Assembly: GCF_037389425.1 (NCBI RefSeq)
Contig: NZ_JBBHKR010000064.1
Location: 124,001 to 188,000, forward strand
Direction of reading: 5' to 3'
DNA: 64,000 nt
From: Stygiolobus sp037389425
GTDB taxonomy: Archaea > Thermoproteota > Thermoprotei_A > Sulfolobales > Sulfolobaceae
Shown here: in pieces, positions 26,205 through 35,340 of the stretch
How positions within the stretch are numbered: the first letter of the stretch is position 1
Layout: each line of letters begins with the position of its first letter
The notes under the pieces: model-generated
Database searches by the model: none
Told to the model about the DNA's origin: nothing
What the model saw: the letters and a program-made list of their open reading frames with translations, nothing else
Made by a program: the position numbers and the translations under genes

Positions 26205-27941
26205 ATGAAAATATTCGTAGCTTCAGCCTGGCCCTATGTTAATTCGGTTCCACATTTAGGCAATTTAATAGGTTCGATTTTGTCAGCTGACGTCTTTGCT
26301 AGATACGCTAGAATGAAGTACGGTAAGGAAAACGTAGTGTTCGTGAGCGGAAGCGACGAACATGGGACTCCGATAGAAATTGAGGCTAAGAAAAGGGGAG
26401 TTCACCCGAAATTACTAACTGATCAAGCCCATGAATACGATAAAAAATTATTTCTGGAAACGTGGAAGATAACATTTAACAATTACACTAGGACAGAATC
26501 TGAAGTTCATAAGGAATTCGTTAGAAGTTTCCTGTTGAATCTGAGAAAGTACGTAAAAGTGGAGGAAGACGAGATACCTTATTGTGAACATGATAAGCTC
26601 TTCTTACCGGATAGATTTATCAAGGGAACTTGTCCTTACTGTGGATTTGAAGATGCTAGAGGTGACCAATGTGATAATTGTGGTAGGCTATTAACTCCTA
26701 AGCTACTGATTAACCCGAAATGTGCCTTATGTGGTAGTAAACCCGTCCTTAAACTGACTAAACACTGGTTCTTTGATTTATCTGAGTTTAACGATAAGAT
26801 AAGGGATTGGATATCTTCATCTCCTTACATGCCAGACAACGTTAAATCAGTAGCTTTAGGTTGGGTTAAAGAGGGGTTAAAGCCAAGGAGTATTACCAGA
26901 GATAATGCTTGGGGTATTCCCGCTCCGTATGAAGGAGCTGAGAACAAAACTGTGTATGTATGGTTTGAGGCTTTGTTAGGTTATATATCTGCTACTATTG
27001 AATATTTCAGGAAAGAAGGCAATGAAGAGAAATGGAAGGAATTCTGGTTCGGAAATGATGTCAAGAGCTACTACTTTATAGGTAAAGATAATATTCCCTT
27101 TCATGCGGTTATATTACCTGCAATGCTGATGGCTTCTGGGGAAGGTTACGTTCTTCCTACAGTAATTGCCTCTACCGAGTATTTACTTTACGAGGGACAG
27201 AAGTTCAGTAAAAGTAGGAAGATAGGAATATGGATCGATGAAGCCAAGGAGTTAATGGATATCGAATATTGGAGGTTCGTTTTAATAAGACTTAGACCAG
27301 AAGAAAGAGATACTAATTTCACTTGGAGAGAAGCGGTAAGAATTGTGAACACCGAGCTCAACGACGATATAGGGAATTATGCTAACAGAGTTTTGTCTAT
27401 GGTCAAGAGGTACTTCGGAGGAGAGGTACCTACTCCCGACGAGAGCGTTTATAATGATGAGGATAGAAAGTTTGTCAGTGAAATAAAAGAAGCACCCAAA
27501 AAAATGGGAGAGATGATGGAGTTAGGTAAACTAAAGGCTGGTACTGAAGAACTGTTAAAACTCGCTAGAGACGGAAATTCTTACCTAAACTTAAGGGCTC
27601 CATGGAATTTAATTAAAACAGACAAGCAGCAAGCGGCAAACGTGTTATATATAGCTACAAATTCGCTGAGAACTATTGCCATTATGATATACCCATTGAT
27701 GCCCGATCACGCATCTAAACTGTACTCACAAATAGGGTTATCAGGAATTGAGAACGAGAAGTGGGATAACGCTGGAGACTTTACCATCAAACCCGGACAA
27801 AAAATAGGGAATATAGAGCCATTGTTTAAAAAATTAGACTTACCTATAGAGGACGAATTCAAGCTTCATGAAGAAATTCATAGAAAATTAGAAGAAATAA
27901 GAAAGAAAGTAGAAAAAAATAGACCTGAATTATTAAGATAA
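26205..27941 (+). CDS. metG: Methionyl-tRNA synthetase
   Basis: Class I synthetase charging tRNA-Met, 578 residues. HIGH-like motif: SVPHLGNLIGS (about 14-24). The KMSKS-like motif is FSKSRKIGIW. Between them are zinc knuckles CPYCGFEDARGDQCDNCG and CALCGS. The anticodon-binding helical bundle follows, with the WNLIK region. It ends without the C-terminal EMAP-like dimerisation domain, which archaea often encode separately. It is divergent from priL, and its stop overlaps the ATPase I-subunit gene by 9 bases. Confidence 0.96.
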   Translation: MKIFVASAWPYVNSVPHLGNLIGSILSADVFARYARMKYGKENVVFVSGSDEHGTPIEIEAKKRGVHPKLLTDQAHEYDKKLFLETWKITFNNYTRTESEVHKEFVRSFLLNLRKYVKVEEDEIPYCEHDKLFLPDRFIKGTCPYCGFEDARGDQCDNCGRLLTPKLLINPKCALCGSKPVLKLTKHWFFDLSEFNDKIRDWISSSPYMPDNVKSVALGWVKEGLKPRSITRDNAWGIPAPYEGAENKTVYVWFEALLGYISATIEYFRKEGNEEKWKEFWFGNDVKSYYFIGKDNIPFHAVILPAMLMASGEGYVLPTVIASTEYLLYEGQKFSKSRKIGIWIDEAKELMDIEYWRFVLIRLRPEERDTNFTWREAVRIVNTELNDDIGNYANRVLSMVKRYFGGEVPTPDESVYNDEDRKFVSEIKEAPKKMGEMMELGKLKAGTEELLKLARDGNSYLNLRAPWNLIKTDKQQAANVLYIATNSLRTIAIMIYPLMPDHASKLYSQIGLSGIENEKWDNAGDFTIKPGQKIGNIEPLFKKLDLPIEDEFKLHEEIHRKLEEIRKKVEKNRPELLR

Positions 27942-30032
27942 AATTTCTACGTAAGTTACTTGCGGTTCGAACTTTCTTCCTTTTCCTTCATAGAACTTGC
28001 TAAACATTTCGTAGAAGTGAAGCCTCATGTCTTGTATAAAAACTATTAAACCTTCTAATGCTATCGCCAGTAAGTTTCCGATTATTATAATCACCAACGC
28101 TATGGGGTTTGTTATTAACGTGATAACAGTTGATGGTTGTCCAGCTGCTAGATACCCCATATAAGAGAATGCATAGAGTATGTAATAGTGGGCTACGGCA
28201 AATACTAACACTCGTATGAAGGAAATAGTGTTAGACAGTAACAGAATGCCGGCTTCAAATCCTCCTTCTATGAAACCGAAGACTATAGCTCCTACAGCAG
28301 ACATCTTCTCATGTTTACGTAGAATTATAACTTTTCCAGCCCAGTTATAAATTAACGCTAGTTCTACCCAGATCACCAATATATCGGCAAGAGTTTGTGT
28401 AGATCCAGCTGCTGGTGAACCGGTCTTAAACAAGAAGTAACCAATTCCTCCGAGCAAAGTTTCAACTTGTCCTATATAATTCGATAAGTTCGTAAGACCG
28501 TAGGTAAATATTATAAATGGTACTGTGTAGATTAATAAGATAGGCAATCTATCTAGCACTAAGAACTCAGGATCTTTCTTCTTTATTGCATTAATTACTC
28601 CTAGTAAGGAGCTCACGAACAAGAGTATGGAACCTAACAATAAGGACAGTATTATTGAGTTAACTATACCTTGTTCAGCTCCACCAGTAGGTAATATGTA
28701 TTTTATCTGTTCGTAAACGGACTGAGGAACTGGCCATATGTTATAAAGTGGACCATTTGGATACGCCGGATTATTTAATAACTCTCTGAGCCCTCCTACG
28801 GCCAACGGACCGAAGAATTCTCGAGCCAAAATCCCAGTGATCATTGCGATTATGCTGCCGTAGATTAAAACTAAAGAGAGTTGTTTAATGTTATTACTCC
28901 CCTTCTTTTTACCGTAGTTGTAGAACCACAGCGAGAAAATGAAAATAACTAGAGCGTTACCGAAATCTGGGAACATGAGACCAAAGAGGAGCGGGAAGGT
29001 AATTATTAAGAATACTGTAGGAGATATTTCCCAGTAGGATGGAACACCATAAAGTTCGATTACCGATTCTAAAGGTTTAATGGATTTTGGAAGTTCAACA
29101 TAAGTAGGTGGAGTCTCTCCTTCATTTTCTGCATATCTCTTAGGGTATTCATATGTGATAAACGCTAAGCCTCCTAGTTCGTCCAAGAGGTTCTTAAGTT
29201 TCTTTTCGCGGAGGAAACCTTCTATTTGTACGTAGTATTCTGACACTCTAGCCTTGGAGAGAATTGTCATCGCATCTCTTACGGTTAGTAGCCTACCATA
29301 GGTCTCTGCTATCCATTCTCTGTCTTGTTCTACCTTACTAATTAGTTCCTTCCTCCTTTCTCCAAGAATAGACTGAAGGTACTTAATTTTTTCCTGAACG
29401 TTATTGTAAGCCTCTTGAGGTGAAATCATGTCTGGAGTCTCGAATCTTCTGACACCTATTTCCTTTAATTTAGTCTCTAAGTTTATCCCCTTCGGTCCAG
29501 TTATAATACAGGCGTTTTTATTCTCTGCAAAAGGATTACAATATACTGCAATTCTCTCGGTTTTCTCTAAGTTGTTTCTCTGCTCGTTAGATAATATAAC
29601 GAGTGCTACTTCAAAATATTTAGTTTTGTATAATAGATCTAGACTTATTCCTATGTCCTTGAAGGGCTCTATTTCACTTAACTGAGTATTAAGGGATTCT
29701 AACTCAGCCCTGAGTTTCCCTATTTCTTCCAGTAATTCCTTGTATTTCTCTTCAATTTTGGAATATTCTTTGTTCACCTCGGTCGCGGTCTCAAACCAGT
29801 CGGAGACCTTTAATTTACCCTTAGGTTCTATTTCAATTCCTCCAAGTTCCATTATTATCTTTATTTTGTTGATATTTTCACTGGTTTCTCCTAGATTCCT
29901 CCTAGCCTCCTCATATTTATATTGGGATATTGGTGCTTTAGAGTCGTCAACTTCAAATGCATTTAAATTCAGTAACTTAGTTACCACATTATTAACGTTT
30001 CGTTTGTCTGTAAGTATTTCAACCCTAACCAT
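27933..30032 (-). CDS. atpI: A-type ATP synthase subunit I (membrane stator)
   Basis: About 699 residues. The N-terminal half (about 1-340) is cytoplasmic and coiled-coil rich; the C-terminal half has seven or eight transmembrane helices, as in V/A-type subunit a/I, which forms the proton half-channels against the K ring. The key membrane region includes EGGFEAGILLLSNTISFIRVLVFAVAHYYI-like helices (residues about 565-595). The frame opens at GTG 30050; the ATG at 30032 gives MVRVEILTD, the usual start. It is divergent from the rest of the ATPase operon, with 87 bases between starts. Confidence 0.93.
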   Translation of the reverse strand: MVRVEILTDKRNVNNVVTKLLNLNAFEVDDSKAPISQYKYEEARRNLGETSENINKIKIIMELGGIEIEPKGKLKVSDWFETATEVNKEYSKIEEKYKELLEEIGKLRAELESLNTQLSEIEPFKDIGISLDLLYKTKYFEVALVILSNEQRNNLEKTERIAVYCNPFAENKNACIITGPKGINLETKLKEIGVRRFETPDMISPQEAYNNVQEKIKYLQSILGERRKELISKVEQDREWIAETYGRLLTVRDAMTILSKARVSEYYVQIEGFLREKKLKNLLDELGGLAFITYEYPKRYAENEGETPPTYVELPKSIKPLESVIELYGVPSYWEISPTVFLIITFPLLFGLMFPDFGNALVIFIFSLWFYNYGKKKGSNNIKQLSLVLIYGSIIAMITGILAREFFGPLAVGGLRELLNNPAYPNGPLYNIWPVPQSVYEQIKYILPTGGAEQGIVNSIILSLLLGSILLFVSSLLGVINAIKKKDPEFLVLDRLPILLIYTVPFIIFTYGLTNLSNYIGQVETLLGGIGYFLFKTGSPAAGSTQTLADILVIWVELALIYNWAGKVIILRKHEKMSAVGAIVFGFIEGGFEAGILLLSNTISFIRVLVFAVAHYYILYAFSYMGYLAAGQPSTVITLITNPIALVIIIIGNLLAIALEGLIVFIQDMRLHFYEMFSKFYEGKGRKFEPQVTYVEILS

Positions 30033-30119
30033 CGTCTCAGGAAGAATCACAGTGATTCACTATGATAAATCAGGTATGTCTTAAAAATATTTAATCTCCT
30101 TTTAAAATGATAATTAACG

Positions 30120-30422
30120 ATGGGTAAAGTAGTAGTATTAGGGGACAGATATACTGTTAACCTTTTCAGGATGATAGGTACTGAGGGCTTAGTGCTTGAT
30201 GACCCACTCAATCTTGAGGACACATTGGTTAAGTTAAAAAAGAGAGAAGACATAGACTTAATATTGGTCGCAAATGACCTATATAATCCAGTAAAGGAAA
30301 AAATTGAATCATTGGTAATAGATCAGAAAAAACCACTAATTACTGTTATTCCAACTCCCTTTAGTCAAGGTCAGCCCCTCGATGTGAAAGGCTTAATACT
30401 TAGAGCTCTAGGATTTGGGTGA
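30120..30422 (+). CDS. atpF: A-type ATP synthase subunit F
   Basis: A 100-residue central-stalk subunit F. It has the typical Rossmann-like N terminus KVVVLGDRYTVNLFRMIGTEG (strand then loop) and the ILVANDLYNPVKEKIE segment. It begins the operon F-E-A-B-D-epsilon-K. The TATA-like tatttaatc at 30087-30095 lies about 28 bases before the ATG, so the operon probably starts leaderless here. Six bases separate it from subunit E. Confidence 0.88.
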   Translation: MGKVVVLGDRYTVNLFRMIGTEGLVLDDPLNLEDTLVKLKKREDIDLILVANDLYNPVKEKIESLVIDQKKPLITVIPTPFSQGQPLDVKGLILRALGFG

Positions 30423-30428
30423 GAATAG

Positions 30429-31001
30429 ATGAAATTTGAGGAATTATTAAATTCATCATTAGAGGACGTGAAAAAGAAGAACCAAGAAGAACTAAAAAAA
30501 GCTATGGTTGAAGCTAATACGATTGTAGATGAGAGATACAACGCTATTCTTTCGGAGTATACACAAAAGATCACGGATTATATCAGGAAGAATGAAGATA
30601 GGGTAAAAGGCGAGCAAGCGAAACTAGAAGTAGAAAATAAAAGGCTTATCAGTAAGGAGAAAGACTATTGGATCTCCCAAGTGTACTATAAGGTAGTGGA
30701 GAAAATACCGGACTTAGTGTCTGATACTAGATACAAGCAAGGGCTTGAAAGTATAATAGCAAGAGAGGCTAAAAACGGCTCCGTGATTTATTGTTCTTCA
30801 CGTGATCTAGGGACTGTTAAAACTATTCTATCATCTAAGAAGATAAACGCTAAGGTCGAGGAGGATAAGAACATAAGGGCTGGGATTAAAATTTTCTATC
30901 CCGATCAAAGTTTAGTGAGAGACTTTACGCTTGAAACAATTTTAAATCAGATGTTCGATGATTTAAGAGACGAAATAGCTAAAGTTCTCTTTGGTGAGTA
31001 A
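30429..31001 (+). CDS. atpE: A-type ATP synthase subunit E (peripheral stalk)
   Basis: A 190-residue subunit E. The N-terminal half is a long charged helix (about residues 5-80, MKFEELLNSSLEDVKKKNQEE onward), and the C-terminal half is a globular alpha/beta domain ending VRDFTLETILNQMFDDLRDEIAK. It forms the outer stator stalk linking the A1 head to subunit I. It is encoded between F and A in a tight operon. Confidence 0.9.
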   Translation: MKFEELLNSSLEDVKKKNQEELKKAMVEANTIVDERYNAILSEYTQKITDYIRKNEDRVKGEQAKLEVENKRLISKEKDYWISQVYYKVVEKIPDLVSDTRYKQGLESIIAREAKNGSVIYCSSRDLGTVKTILSSKKINAKVEEDKNIRAGIKIFYPDQSLVRDFTLETILNQMFDDLRDEIAKVLFGE

Positions 31002-31002
31002 G

Positions 31003-32784
31003 ATGGCAGGAGAAGGTCGTGTTATTCGTGTTAATGGACCTCTAGTAGTAGCGGACGGAATGAGATCTGCGCAAATGTATGAAGTAGTAGAAGTAGGAGA
31101 ACCCAGATTAATAGGAGAGATTACCAGAATTGAGGGCGATAAGGCATTCATCCAGGTTTACGAGACTACTGACGGCATTAAGCCCGGAGACAAAGTATAC
31201 AGAACTGGCGCTCCCTTATCAGTAGAATTAGGTCCCGGACTACTAGGAAGGATATTTGATGGTCTACAGAGACCACTGGACTACATTGCAAATGTCACTA
31301 AATCACCCTACGTTAAAAGAGGAGTAAAGATACCGGCACTAGACAAGAACAAGAAATGGCACTTCACGCCTACCATAAAGAAAGGGGACAAGGTGTCAGG
31401 CGGGGATATAATCGGTGTAGTCCAAGAGACAGAGCTTATTCAACATAAGATATTAGCCCCCCCTAACGTTCATGGTGTTGTAAAAGAAGTTGTGACTGAA
31501 GGTGATTACACAGTAGAGGATGTTATAGCTACTTTAGATGTTAACGGCGATACGAAGGAGCTCAAAATGTATCATAAATGGCCCGTAAGAGTTCCGAGAC
31601 CTTTCAAAGAAAAGTTAGAGCCTACAGAACCTCTATTGACGGGTACCAGAGTAATTGATACTATATTCCCTATGGCAAAAGGAGGAACGGCAGCTATACC
31701 AGGTCCATTTGGAAGCGGTAAGACGGTAACATTACAAAGTTTAGCCAAATGGTCGGCAGCTAAGATTGTGATTTATGTGGGATGTGGAGAAAGGGGTAAC
31801 GAAATGACAGACGAGCTAAGACAGTTCCCTAAGCTAAAGGATCCATGGACTGGAAAACCATTACTTCAGAGAACAATATTAGTTGCAAACACTAGCAACA
31901 TGCCTGTAGCGGCGAGAGAGTCAAGCATATACGTAGGAGTTACTATGGCTGAGTATTTCAGGGATCAAGGTTATGACGTATTATTAGTAGCTGACTCAAC
32001 CACTAGGTGGGCGGAAGCATTAAGAGACTTAGGAGGTAGAATGGAGGAGATGCCAGCAGAAGAAGGGTTCCCAAGTTACTTACCTTCAAGGTTAGCAGAG
32101 TATTATGAGAGGGCTGGAAGGGTAAGGGCAATAGGGAACCCAGAGAGGACTGGCTCAGTGACGATAGCTTCAGCAGTATCTCCTCCAGGAGGTGACTTTA
32201 CCGAGCCAGTTACCAGTAATACATTAAGATTTGTAAGAGTGTTCTGGCCTTTAGATGTCTCGTTGGCTCAAGCTAGGCACTTCCCAGCAATAAACTGGAT
32301 CCAAGGGTTCTCTGCTTACGTAGATTTAGTAGCTTCATGGTGGCATAAAAACGTTGATCCGAATTGGTATGATATGAGGAACACTTTGGTGAAAGTCCTT
32401 TTAAGGGAGGATGAACTCAAACAAATAGTGAGGTTAGTAGGTCCCGAGTCACTGTCAGATAAGGACAAGCTAGTTCTAGAGGCTGCAAAATTAGTGAGAA
32501 TAGGATTCTTGCAACAGAATGCGTTTGATGAGATAGACGCTTTCGCTACACCGCAAAAGCAGGCTAAAATGATGCATGTGTTATATACGTTCTATACTCA
32601 AGCTAACGATTTAATCAGTAAAGGAATACCTTTGAAGAAGATATTAGAAAAAGTTGGGTCATTGGAGCCAGAAATTATAAGGATTAAATACTCAGTAAAG
32701 AATGATGAACTAGCGAAAATAGATGAGATAGAGAATAAATTAAAGGCAGCTTATGACTCATTACTAAAGGAGGTGTCAGGATAA
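31003..32784 (+). CDS. atpA: A-type ATP synthase catalytic subunit A
   Basis: Catalytic subunit, about 593 residues. P-loop GPFGSGKTVTLQ (about residues 236-247), the extra non-homologous insertion typical of A/V-type subunit A, and VADSTTRWAEALRD and the catalytic Glu region GCGERGNEM are all visible. The frame opens at GTG 30991, inside atpE; the ATG at 31003, one base after the atpE stop, gives the expected MAGEGRVIRV. The atpB ATG overlaps its stop by one base. Confidence 0.97.
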   Translation: MAGEGRVIRVNGPLVVADGMRSAQMYEVVEVGEPRLIGEITRIEGDKAFIQVYETTDGIKPGDKVYRTGAPLSVELGPGLLGRIFDGLQRPLDYIANVTKSPYVKRGVKIPALDKNKKWHFTPTIKKGDKVSGGDIIGVVQETELIQHKILAPPNVHGVVKEVVTEGDYTVEDVIATLDVNGDTKELKMYHKWPVRVPRPFKEKLEPTEPLLTGTRVIDTIFPMAKGGTAAIPGPFGSGKTVTLQSLAKWSAAKIVIYVGCGERGNEMTDELRQFPKLKDPWTGKPLLQRTILVANTSNMPVAARESSIYVGVTMAEYFRDQGYDVLLVADSTTRWAEALRDLGGRMEEMPAEEGFPSYLPSRLAEYYERAGRVRAIGNPERTGSVTIASAVSPPGGDFTEPVTSNTLRFVRVFWPLDVSLAQARHFPAINWIQGFSAYVDLVASWWHKNVDPNWYDMRNTLVKVLLREDELKQIVRLVGPESLSDKDKLVLEAAKLVRIGFLQQNAFDEIDAFATPQKQAKMMHVLYTFYTQANDLISKGIPLKKILEKVGSLEPEIIRIKYSVKNDELAKIDEIENKLKAAYDSLLKEVSG

Positions 32785-34181
32785 TGGAAAGCATGAACCT
32801 TAGAGAATATTCGAACATCTCGATGATTAAAGGTCCTCTAGTGGCTGTACAAGGAGTAAATGACGCTTCTTATAACGAGTTAGTAGAAATTGAATTGGCT
32901 GACGGTATCAAGAGAAGGGGGCTAGTAGTAGATTCGCAATTAGGAGTTACATTTGTCCAAGTTTTCGAAGGGACCACTGGTATCTCACCTACAAGTACAA
33001 AGGTAAGGTTCTTAGGAAGAGGGTTGGAGATAAAAGTTTCCGAAGAGATGCTAGGGCGTATATTCAACCCGTTAGGTGAACCTTTGGATAACGGTCCACC
33101 AGTCATATCAGGCGAGAAGAGGGACATTAACGGAGATCCCTTAAATCCAGCAGTTAGAGAATATCCAGAAGAGTTTATCCAAACCGGAATATCTGCAATT
33201 GACGGCATGTTGTCATTACTGAGAGGACAAAAGCTCCCTATATTTAGCGGGAGCGGTATGCCTGGTAACATGATTGCTGCTCAAATCGCTAAACAAGCTA
33301 CTGTTAGAGGTGAAGAGAGTAATTTCGCTGTAGTCTTTGGTGCAATAGGAATAAGATATGACGAAGCATTATTCTTCAGGAAGTTCTTCGAAGAGACTGG
33401 TGCTATAAACAGGGTTGCGATGTTCTTCAGTCTAGCTAATGAACCACCATCGTTAAAGATTCTAACACCAAGAGCGGCTTTGACTCTAGCTGAATATTTA
33501 GCTTTCGAAAAAGATATGCATGTATTAGCAATACTCATTGATATGACAAACTATTGTGAAGCACTTAGAGAACTAAGTGCTTCTAAAGAAGAGGTCCCTG
33601 GTAGAGGAGGCTACCCTGGATACATGTACACTGATCTAGCGACAATCTATGAGAGAGCAGGTAAAGTAGTTGGTAAAAAGGGTTCAATTACTCAGATGCC
33701 AATTTTAACGATGCCTAATGATGACATTACACATCCAATTCCGGACTTGACCGGTTACATAACCGAAGGTCAGATAACCCTTGATAGATCATTATATAAT
33801 AAAGGAATATATCCACCGATTAACGTCCTCATGAGCATTTCAAGGCTTATGAGAGACGGTATAGGAGAAGGAAAAACAAGAGATGACCATAAGGACTTAT
33901 CTAACCAACTGTTTGCGGCATATGCAAGGGCTCAGGAAGTAAGAGGGTTAGCTGCAATTATTGGTGAGGATAGCCTTTCGGAAGTTGATAGGAAGTATTT
34001 ACTGTTCGGAGAACAGTTCGAGAGAAAGTTCATAAGTCAAGGGTTCAATGAGAATAGAACTATAGAACAAACACTAGACATTGGATGGGAAGTCCTCTCT
34101 GTGTTACCAGAGTCTGAGTTAAGTCTAATCAAGCAAGAATACATAAAGAAGTATCATCCCAACTATAGGGGTAAGAAATGA
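32784..34181 (+). CDS. atpB: A-type ATP synthase regulatory subunit B
   Basis: Non-catalytic nucleotide-binding subunit, 465 residues. It aligns throughout with V/A-type subunit B (REYSNISMIKGPLVAVQGV at the N terminus; PIFSGSGMPGNMIAAQIA at the degenerate P-loop position, which lacks the GKT of catalytic subunits; DMTNYCEALRE; PGYMYTDLATIYERAG). It alternates with subunit A in the A3B3 head. ATG overlaps atpA (TAATG), and its own stop overlaps atpD by 4 bases. Confidence 0.97.
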   Translation: MESMNLREYSNISMIKGPLVAVQGVNDASYNELVEIELADGIKRRGLVVDSQLGVTFVQVFEGTTGISPTSTKVRFLGRGLEIKVSEEMLGRIFNPLGEPLDNGPPVISGEKRDINGDPLNPAVREYPEEFIQTGISAIDGMLSLLRGQKLPIFSGSGMPGNMIAAQIAKQATVRGEESNFAVVFGAIGIRYDEALFFRKFFEETGAINRVAMFFSLANEPPSLKILTPRAALTLAEYLAFEKDMHVLAILIDMTNYCEALRELSASKEEVPGRGGYPGYMYTDLATIYERAGKVVGKKGSITQMPILTMPNDDITHPIPDLTGYITEGQITLDRSLYNKGIYPPINVLMSISRLMRDGIGEGKTRDDHKDLSNQLFAAYARAQEVRGLAAIIGEDSLSEVDRKYLLFGEQFERKFISQGFNENRTIEQTLDIGWEVLSVLPESELSLIKQEYIKKYHPNYRGKK

Positions 34182-34819
34182 GCTCAAGGAAGATTTTACC
34201 TACAAAGATTAATCTGATAAACCTTAGGCGACAAATCAGATTAACTAGAACTATTAAGAGACTTTTGGAAAATAAAAGAGAGGTTTTGTTACTGTACTTA
34301 CGTCAATATGCTGATGAGTATGAAAAGACCTACGGTGAGGTCAGCAAAGTTTTATCGGATGTATACTCTACGTATTTAAAAGGCGTTTCGGCTGAGGGTA
34401 TAGCTACTATAGAACAGTTTGCGAGTTCTGTACCCTCCAGCCTTGAGGTTAAGAGTAATACAAAGCTCCTCTTCGGTGTTAGAATTCCGATAGTTGAGCT
34501 AAATGAGGAATCAATTCAAAAACAGCCCTTCGGTGACGTAGAAATATCACCTTATATACTAAAATCAAGGGAAGAGATTGCAGAGGCTTTCAAAAAAATA
34601 CTGCTTCTTGTTGAGATGGAATCAGCTATAAGGTCACTTACTCTTGAGCTGAGAAAGACACAAAGGCTTATAAATGCTATAGATACTTCTATACTTCCTT
34701 ATTATAATTCTTCAGCTAAGTACATTAAGAGCGTATTAGATGATAGAACCAGAGAGGAGTTTAGTAGGTTAAAAATGATTAGGAGAGTTCTTCAGAGGAG
34801 GAGGATGGAAAGTGGCTGA
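34178..34819 (+). CDS. atpD: A-type ATP synthase subunit D (central rotor)
   Basis: A 213-residue rotor shaft subunit. It is almost entirely helical, with N- and C-terminal long helices forming the antiparallel coiled coil (start ILPTKINLINLRRQIRLTRT; end TREEFSRLKMIRRVLQRRR), as in archaeal/vacuolar subunit D. ATGA overlap with atpB. A purine-rich ggaggagga near its end serves as Shine-Dalgarno for the next small gene. Confidence 0.93.
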   Translation: MSSRKILPTKINLINLRRQIRLTRTIKRLLENKREVLLLYLRQYADEYEKTYGEVSKVLSDVYSTYLKGVSAEGIATIEQFASSVPSSLEVKSNTKLLFGVRIPIVELNEESIQKQPFGDVEISPYILKSREEIAEAFKKILLLVEMESAIRSLTLELRKTQRLINAIDTSILPYYNSSAKYIKSVLDDRTREEFSRLKMIRRVLQRRRMESG

Positions 34820-34970
34820 ACAATACGTGAATATGTTAAAGATTAAACTCGATGAAAAGAGAAAAGAAATAATGTCGCAATTAAATGCTGAGTTTGAAAA
34901 GATAGTTAAACAAAGAATGGATGACTTTGAAAACATTAAAAGAAATATTTTAAAGGAAGTAGAAAAATAG
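34812..34970 (+). CDS. Small ATPase epsilon-like subunit (52 residues)
   Basis: A GTG-started 52-codon gene between atpD and atpK, easily missed because of its size. The product is one long charged helix (MAEQYVNMLKIKLDEKR..., ending NILKEVEK). It overlaps atpD by 8 bases and has a strong ribosome-binding site (ggaggagga, about 34798-34806) at suitable spacing. A small epsilon gene between gamma (subunit D) and c (K) is described in the S. acidocaldarius ATPase operon, and this is its positional equivalent. A stator or H/G-like role is inferred from the helix. Confidence 0.8.
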   Translation: MAEQYVNMLKIKLDEKRKEIMSQLNAEFEKIVKQRMDDFENIKRNILKEVEK

Positions 34971-34989
34971 TTTAACGGAGTGTTCTACT

Positions 34990-35286
34990 ATGAGGAAAAT
35001 CCTGCTCGCATCTCTACTAATACCAATATTAGTAACTACGCTAGCTTCAGCTCAAACTAGCTCAGGTACAGAGGTTGCCGGAATTAACATCGGTGCAGGT
35101 CTCGCAATAGGTTTAGCTGCAGTGGGTGCTGGAGTTGCTGTTGGAATGGCAGCTGCTGCAGGTATAGGTGTATTAACGGAAAGGAGAGACATGTTCGGTA
35201 CAGTTCTTATCTTCGTGGCTATCGGAGAAGGAATCGCAGTATATGGTATACTGTTCGCAATATTAATGTTGTTCGCAAAAGTGTGA
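34990..35286 (+). CDS. atpK: A-type ATP synthase proteolipid subunit K (c ring)
   Basis: A 98-residue rotor-ring proteolipid. It begins with a cleavable-looking signal segment (RKILLASLLIPILVTTLASAQ), followed by two transmembrane helices rich in Gly/Ala. The ion-binding Glu sits in the second helix (FVAIGEGIAVYG). One hairpin per subunit indicates a single-hairpin c subunit, unlike the duplicated vacuolar form. It ends the operon; a T-rich stretch (35308-35314) follows and may terminate it. Confidence 0.93.
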   Translation: MRKILLASLLIPILVTTLASAQTSSGTEVAGINIGAGLAIGLAAVGAGVAVGMAAAAGIGVLTERRDMFGTVLIFVAIGEGIAVYGILFAILMLFAKV

Positions 35287-35340
35287 ACGTGTTAAAAGAC
35301 AAAAACGCTTTTTTAGTTCCTCGTTTTCTTTCCTCTTACT

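Noticed and set aside
29740..30084. 114-codon plus-strand frame opposite the atpI start
   Set aside because: Antisense shadow of the atpI N terminus; low-complexity hydrophobic/Ser composition without a family.
32870..33271. 133-codon minus-strand frame inside atpB
   Set aside because: Antisense shadow of a highly conserved gene.
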